DNA from: an uncultured Eubacteriales bacterium
GTDB lineage: Bacteria > Bacillota > Clostridia > Lachnospirales > Lachnospiraceae
Assembly (NCBI GenBank): GCA_900321145.1
Contig: ONVB01000155.1
Span: 1-9,721 of the forward strand
DNA length: 9,721 bases
Reading direction: 5' to 3'
Part shown: piece by piece, positions 5,858 through 9,721 of the stretch
Position numbering within the stretch: the first letter of the stretch is position 1
Layout of the letters: each line of letters opens with the position of its first letter
Notes under the pieces: generated by a model
What the model saw: the letters and a program-made list of their open reading frames with translations, nothing else
Told to the model about the DNA's origin: nothing
Database searches by the model: none
Position numbers and translations under genes: made by a program

Positions 5858-7210
5858 TTAAAACTTAAAGTACAGGAAGGTCGTGTAGGTGCTTCCTATA
5901 ATGCCGGAGACCGCAAGGATCATAAGAACAACCGCCGCGACCACTGAGAGCACTCTCCATACTCCGCCCTTCTCGTAGGCGAGCTTATCATGAAGCAGCT
6001 TCGGGAACGGAGTTGCCAGCGCGATCGCCACGATCAGCAGGAACAGATTATCGAAGAAGAGGAAGAAGGCCGTCTTATCAAAGAAGCCGAGTCCGTCCGC
6101 TCCGAACATCTCCATTATGTAGTACAGGGCGTCCGGTAGTGAAGCCGAGAAGAAGAACACCCACCCCACGAAGGCGATAAAATCTGTGATAATTATCCTG
6201 ATCACCGACGGGATGCCATCGAAGCTGTCCTTTATGACAAACCTCTCTAAAATCACGAAAAAGCCGTGATACAATCCCCAGACCACAAAGTTACCGGTCG
6301 AGCCGTGCCAGATTCCGGTCAGCAGCCAGACCACAAGCAGGTTCCTGAGCAGCATAGCGCTGCTTACCCTGTTTCCGCCGAGCGGAATATATACATAATC
6401 CCTGAACCAAGCCCCGAGGGAGATGTGCCACCTGCGCCAGAATTCCGAGATACTCTTCGACATATAGGGATAATCAAAGTTCTTGTCAAACGAAAAGCCG
6501 AACACCTTCGCAAGTCCTATCGCCATATCCGAGTAACCCGAGAAGTCATAGTATAGCTGCAGTGAATAGAATATCATTCCGAGCCAGGCAGTCGCACCCG
6601 ATATCAGATTAAGCTCCGTCACACTTGCAAAAGCGACACCTAAGTTATCCGCGATAAGCACCTTCTTAAACAAGCCCTTCAAGAAGAGCGCAGTACCGTC
6701 CGAAATGTTCTCGAAATCAAACCTGAGCGAATCAAGCTGCTCGGAAAAATCGGCATACTTGACGATTGGTCCTGAGGTCACCTTCGGGAAGAAGGACACA
6801 TACAGAGACAGCTTGAACGGATTCTTCTCCGCCTCAGCCTTGCCATAGTAGATATCAAACAGGTATGAAAGCTCCGAAAATGTATAGAAAGATATACCAA
6901 GCGGAAGTCCCGCCCCGCTGTACTTATATACGCACAGAAGTGCTATGTCGCAGGCTACCGCAAAGGCAAGCATAAGCTTGGCCTGCTTATGCCTCTTCCC
7001 CTGCTTTAAGAAGAAAAGCTCCGCTCCCGCTCCGTAGTGGAAGGCTATGGTCATGAGCAGCAAAACAAGCTCCTTGGGCCCACCCCAGCCGTAAAACAAA
7101 AGACCAGTCACGAACATGACCGCAAGCTTTCCCCTGCCCGGTATAAGTACATAGAGCAAAACCGCAAGGGGCAATATCATAAATAAGAATGATACACTGT
7201 TAAATGACAT
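5858..7210 (-). CDS. MBOAT-family membrane O-acyltransferase (AlgI/DltB-like)
   Basis: The 450-residue protein is multi-spanning and matches the AlgI branch in length and motifs. Key parts are PLGISFYTFSELSYLFDIYY (103-122), FFPKVTSGPIVKY (140-152), YYDFSGYSDMAIGL (220-233), SKSISEFWRRWHISLGAWFR (251-270), DYVYIPLGGNR, and LTGIWHGSTGNFVVWGLYHG. The last supplies the conserved His302 and His315 expected in the active site. Family members pass an acyl group, often acetyl, across the membrane to an extracellular polymer. ATG 7210 has GGAG nine bases upstream. The downstream DHHW protein and upstream DUF4358 and SGNH proteins make this the core of a surface acylation module. Substrate is not deducible: no alginate, teichoic acid or cellulose gene is nearby. 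No gene symbol is given because orthology to algI or dltB cannot be shown. Confidence 0.93.
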   Translation of the reverse strand: MSFNSVSFLFMILPLAVLLYVLIPGRGKLAVMFVTGLLFYGWGGPKELVLLLMTIAFHYGAGAELFFLKQGKRHKQAKLMLAFAVACDIALLCVYKYSGAGLPLGISFYTFSELSYLFDIYYGKAEAEKNPFKLSLYVSFFPKVTSGPIVKYADFSEQLDSLRFDFENISDGTALFLKGLFKKVLIADNLGVAFASVTELNLISGATAWLGMIFYSLQLYYDFSGYSDMAIGLAKVFGFSFDKNFDYPYMSKSISEFWRRWHISLGAWFRDYVYIPLGGNRVSSAMLLRNLLVVWLLTGIWHGSTGNFVVWGLYHGFFVILERFVIKDSFDGIPSVIRIIITDFIAFVGWVFFFSASLPDALYYIMEMFGADGLGFFDKTAFFLFFDNLFLLIVAIALATPFPKLLHDKLAYEKGGVWRVLSVVAAVVLMILAVSGIIGSTYTTFLYFKF

Positions 7211-7251
7211 AATGTATTTCTCCGGATATAGTTTCAGTGAATGTAATATAT

Positions 7252-7276
7252 GATTCTTCGCTTCGCTCAGAATGAC
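7252..7276. repeat. Dispersed intergenic repeat, copy 2 (compact form)
   Basis: This is a 25-base element containing GATTCTT, CG and CTTCGCTCAGAATGAC. Read on the minus strand it begins GTCATTCTGAGCGAAGC, a string I recall as a widespread intergenic repeat in unrelated bacteria. ATTCT and AGAAT inside it form a short inverted repeat. It lies in the 102-base gap before the MBOAT gene. Confidence 0.75.
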
Positions 7277-7286
7277 ACTCTGTCTG

Positions 7287-7303
7287 CACGGTTTCGCTCC
7301 GTG
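7287..7303. repeat. Short hairpin downstream of the DUF4358 gene
   Basis: CACGG (7287-7291) and CCGTG (7299-7303) pair around TTTCGCT, nine bases after the DUF4358 stop. No U-tract follows on the minus strand, so it is not a clear terminator. It may stabilise the transcript or be part of the repeat-derived spacer. Confidence 0.4.
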
Positions 7304-7312
7304 ATACTTGGC

Positions 7313-7846
7313 TCAGAAAAGCTTTGAGAAAGCCCCCGAGGCTTTTGTCGGATCCTCCGCAACCACGAAGAGTGCGTAATTCCCCTCGACCCTCAGGATA
7401 CTGTTGTTCAGAAGCTCCGTCTGGTTGGTGCCATAGCCGTCGAAGCTCTTCTTCTGTGAGGCGAGCCTTCCCTCTATGGCTTTTTTGACTTCACCTGCCT
7501 GCTCCACGTTCTTAAGCTTGGCAAGAAATATCTCCTCGGCTCCCATATTCGTGCTCGGGTAGTAAAGAACCACTCCGTCGTACGAATTCGGATCTATACC
7601 ATAGAGTCTCTTGATCATCTGATTATCGGCCTCGAGCATGGCACTCGTATCGACGGTTTCGAGAACTCCTTTCTTCATGGTCTCGAAAGCAGTTCCGCTC
7701 ACACCCTTGCCCGAAAAAGAAAGGTATACAAAGAACACTATGCCCCCTAAGGCAACAAGCTTGATCAGCGAATACCACAGGAAGCTACTCTCCTTCACCG
7801 TTTCCGCTGTCTTTTTCTGTCCCGTTCTCTGTTCCCTTTGTTCCAT
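7313..7846 (-). CDS. DUF4358 membrane-anchored protein
   Basis: The 177-residue protein has a hydrophilic N-terminus, one membrane helix at about 22-46 (FLWYSLIKLVALGGIVFFVY) and a domain of about 130 residues predicted outside. The ending is typical of DUF4358: an AKLKNVEQAGEVKKAIEGRL helix, a Lys/Gln-rich segment, then ILRVEGNYALFVVAEDP. The family has no known activity. I recall it in clostridial gene neighbourhoods with SGNH, MBOAT and DHHW proteins, which fits this site and suggests an accessory role in surface acylation. ATG 7846 follows the SGNH stop by ten bases, with AGGG four bases upstream, so the two are one operon. The 102-base gap to the MBOAT gene contains a repeat and a hairpin. 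Confidence 0.85.
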   Translation of the reverse strand: MEQREQRTGQKKTAETVKESSFLWYSLIKLVALGGIVFFVYLSFSGKGVSGTAFETMKKGVLETVDTSAMLEADNQMIKRLYGIDPNSYDGVVLYYPSTNMGAEEIFLAKLKNVEQAGEVKKAIEGRLASQKKSFDGYGTNQTELLNNSILRVEGNYALFVVAEDPTKASGAFSKLF

Positions 7847-7856
7847 GATCCCTGAT

Positions 7857-8723
7857 CTAATCTTCCTTTATTCCATCGTCTCCGGTTACGTCAGTCTTGG
7901 TTCCGTCCGTTTCTATATCCTCGTAAAGACCGGCCTCCACATCATACCAGGTGATTATCATATTTGCCGCCCAGTACTGATAGAATTCCTTCTTCACATG
8001 TATTCCGTCTATGTCGTAAAGATCGGCATGCTCCTTCATCAGCTCGTCGCAATCCACGAAGGGTATGCCTTTCTCGCGGCACATTTTCCTGACTGCCCTG
8101 GAAAAGTTCGGGATCTCCCTCCACTCACTCATCACATCAAAGGCAGGATCTGTCGCCGGAAGAATAGAATTGATATAAAATGTAACGCCCGGCAATTCCT
8201 TCTGCACCCTGTCGAGTATCTCGGAAAACTCCTTCACATAATCCTCAGGGGTATCCCAATAGCCAATCGAGACATCATTTAACCCGAAACACAGGTATAT
8301 ATGATCAGGAGATACAGCCTTGACACTGTCTAAGTTCGGCTCTATATCTCTTATAGTCCAGCCTCCATCCGCGATCACCCTGTCATCCGGCAGAAAATCA
8401 TGATAATAAAAGCCCACCGCACGTGAATCACCCATTATTGCATAGTCCTCGAACAGAGTCCATACATCGGTACTGCCGTCCGTAAGGCTTTTTACCCTCG
8501 CATCCCTCTGAGCCTTTATATCCTCACGTCTTTTCTCGCTCCTGATCTTGTCAACCTCAGCGACATCCCTGCTCTCAAGGCGCTCTATAAAAGCCCTGCC
8601 ACTCTTCTCGGCATCTGTAAGTTCACGAACATCTGCGGGCATAAAATGGACGGCGGTTATAAAAAGTATAACCACCGCCATCACAATATCCATTATTAAA
8701 AATACTCTCTTAAAGGCTTTCAT
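7857..8723 (-). CDS. Membrane-anchored SGNH/GDSL-family hydrolase
   Basis: The 288-residue protein has an N-terminal membrane anchor (about 5-28, including FLIMDIVMAVVILFITAVHF) and a Lys/Arg/Glu-rich linker to about residue 85. An SGNH domain follows, predicted outside the cell. Catalytic blocks are visible in order: IMGDSRAVGF with nucleophile Ser100, ADGGW (block II Gly), CFGLND with Asn149, and DIDGIH with Asp239 and His242. Family members are esterases or acetyltransferases. Next to MBOAT and DHHW genes it could transfer or remove acyl groups on a surface polymer, which is inference. ATG 8723 overlaps the TGA of the upstream chemoreceptor gene by one base and has no Shine-Dalgarno close by (GAGGAG is about 20 bases away), so translation by re-initiation is likely. 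The acidic C-terminal tail of about 25 residues looks unstructured. Confidence 0.9.
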   Translation of the reverse strand: MKAFKRVFLIMDIVMAVVILFITAVHFMPADVRELTDAEKSGRAFIERLESRDVAEVDKIRSEKRREDIKAQRDARVKSLTDGSTDVWTLFEDYAIMGDSRAVGFYYHDFLPDDRVIADGGWTIRDIEPNLDSVKAVSPDHIYLCFGLNDVSIGYWDTPEDYVKEFSEILDRVQKELPGVTFYINSILPATDPAFDVMSEWREIPNFSRAVRKMCREKGIPFVDCDELMKEHADLYDIDGIHVKKEFYQYWAANMIITWYDVEAGLYEDIETDGTKTDVTGDDGIKED

Positions 8724-9721
8724 CAGTCTATATGCGCTTTAAGCTCCTCTGCATCGTTGTTAAGATCATCTACCAAACCGTTGATATGTTCAACTATCTG
8801 CTGGTTTGATTCGCTTATGCTCAAAGTCTCGGTTGCATGAGCCGTAACCTCCTCGGTCATAGCCGAGATAGTCTCTATGCTTCTCATGATCTCCTCATTT
8901 GAATTGGCAAGCTTTTCAACCAGCTCGTCAAGAGTGCTCGACTGGTTATGGATATCGTCCACATTCTCGGAGATAACCACAAAGCTCTTCGCTGTCTCTT
9001 CGGCACATGCACTCTCATCCTCACCGACCTTGAGCAGATGCTCTATGGTGGCAACCATGTTGTCGATCTGTGCGGTTATATCCTGTATAAGTCTGTTGAT
9101 ATCATTTGTAGCATCCGTAGTCTGACCGGAAAGATTCGATATCTCCGTAGCGACTACGGAGAAACCGCGTCCCGCATCTCCCGCACGCGCTGCCTCTATG
9201 GAAGCATTGAGAGCAAGAAGACTGGTCTGCGAAGCAACATTCTGGATCATCTCTGTTATGCTGTTCATCTGAGACGCCTTGTCCTTGAAGGTATGTATAG
9301 CGGCTGCAACATCCTTGCCGGCTGTATCTACCTGGTCTGTAAGTCCGTCCATGCGTTCTATATTCTGCCTTCCGGCCTCAACAGCATTAAATGTAGTCTG
9401 CACACGACCGTTCAATGTCTCGGCAACCTCTGAAACAAGCTTTATATGCTCCTGAATCTGCTCAGTCATAAGCAGCTGTCCCTGTATAGCATCAGATGAT
9501 TCGGAGGTTCCCATATTTACCTCATTCATCGACTGAACCGTACTGTCAACAGATCTCTTAAGATTGTCCATCTCACCCGTTACGGTAGAAACCGTATCGG
9601 TCATCTTACCCGATACATCAAGCACATCCATAAGCAGTGTCTCTGTCTTGCCCTGCTCGATAAGAAGTCTTGCTCTTCTTATCTTGGAATACTCCTCCGA
9701 CTTTGCGGAAGAAACAATAAA
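8723..9721 (-). CDS. Methyl-accepting chemotaxis protein, signalling half (5' end cut by window)
   Basis: The frame is open to the right edge, giving 332 visible residues and no start. An internal Met at 9631 is not the true start, because the codons to its right continue a helical sequence ([18 protein letters not shown]). The remainder is the long coiled-coil signalling domain. The conserved tip that contacts CheA and CheW lies at about 9152-9232, containing [17 protein letters not shown] and [15 protein letters not shown]. Flanking Glu/Gln/Ser-rich helices fit methylation regions. No membrane segment or sensor domain is visible, so the ligand and location are unknown. No C-terminal CheR-binding pentapeptide is present; the protein ends KAHID. 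Its TGA shares a base with the start of the SGNH hydrolase gene, tying it to the acylation operon. Confidence 0.93.
   Translation of the reverse strand, partial: FIVSSAKSEEYSKIRRARLLIEQGKTETLLMDVLDVSGKMTDTVSTVTGEMDNLKRSVDSTVQSMNEVNMGTSESSDAIQGQLLMTEQIQEHIKLVSEVAETLNGRVQTTFNAVEAGRQNIERMDGLTDQVDTAGKDVAAAIHTFKDKASQMNSITEMIQNVASQTSLLALNASIEAARAGDAGRGFSVVATEISNLSGQTTDATNDINRLIQDITAQIDNMVATIEHLLKVGEDESACAEETAKSFVVISENVDDIHNQSSTLDELVEKLANSNEEIMRSIETISAMTEEVTAHATETLSISESNQQIVEHINGLVDDLNNDAEELKAHID

Noticed and set aside
7638..8282. Plus-strand open frame of 214 codons.
   Set aside because: It is antisense to the DUF4358 and SGNH genes, spans their junction, and encodes no recognisable domain.
8948..9433. 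Plus-strand open frame of 161 codons.
   Set aside because: It is antisense to the highly conserved chemoreceptor tip, so its openness is a by-product of that coding sequence.

Overview
The window reads as chromosomal DNA from an anaerobic Bacillota, most likely a Lachnospiraceae-type clostridium. The basis is a moderate base composition, strong AGGAGG-type ribosome binding sites, clostridial variants of ThyA and DHFR, and a DHHW/MBOAT/DUF4358 gene set that I associate with that family. This placement is inference, since no rRNA or other marker is present. Every convincing gene lies on the minus strand, so the biological order runs from the right edge to the left edge.

Right half (9721 to 4605): a 5'-truncated methyl-accepting chemotaxis protein overlaps by one base a membrane-anchored SGNH/GDSL hydrolase. 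A DUF4358 membrane protein follows, then an MBOAT O-acyltransferase, then a DHHW-family protein. The last four look like a cell-surface acyl-transfer module: MBOAT would move an acyl group across the membrane, and the SGNH and DHHW proteins would act outside. Two copies of a short dispersed repeat flank the MBOAT gene, in the only two sizeable gaps of this run.

Middle (4604 to 2563): a small protein with an HEXXH motif and two CXXC pairs has its own promoter. A terminator-like hairpin closes it, with the stop codon in the loop and the U-tract abutting the Shine-Dalgarno of thyA. Then come thyA (thymidylate synthase) and folA (dihydrofolate reductase), a classical pair: ThyA makes dTMP and dihydrofolate, and DHFR regenerates tetrahydrofolate. 

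Left part (2562 to 1): a palindrome and an extended -10 promoter precede a YbjQ-like protein fused to a RanBP2-type zinc finger. It is tightly coupled to a helical-repeat protein with a long acidic Lys/Glu/Thr-rich tail, cut by the left edge.

No RNA genes, insertion sequences or CRISPR arrays were seen, and no gene-free stretch exceeds about 110 bases. The most useful second looks are the conditional-looking terminator before thyA, the chemoreceptor coupled to the acylation module, and the YbjQ-zinc finger/acidic-tail gene pair.
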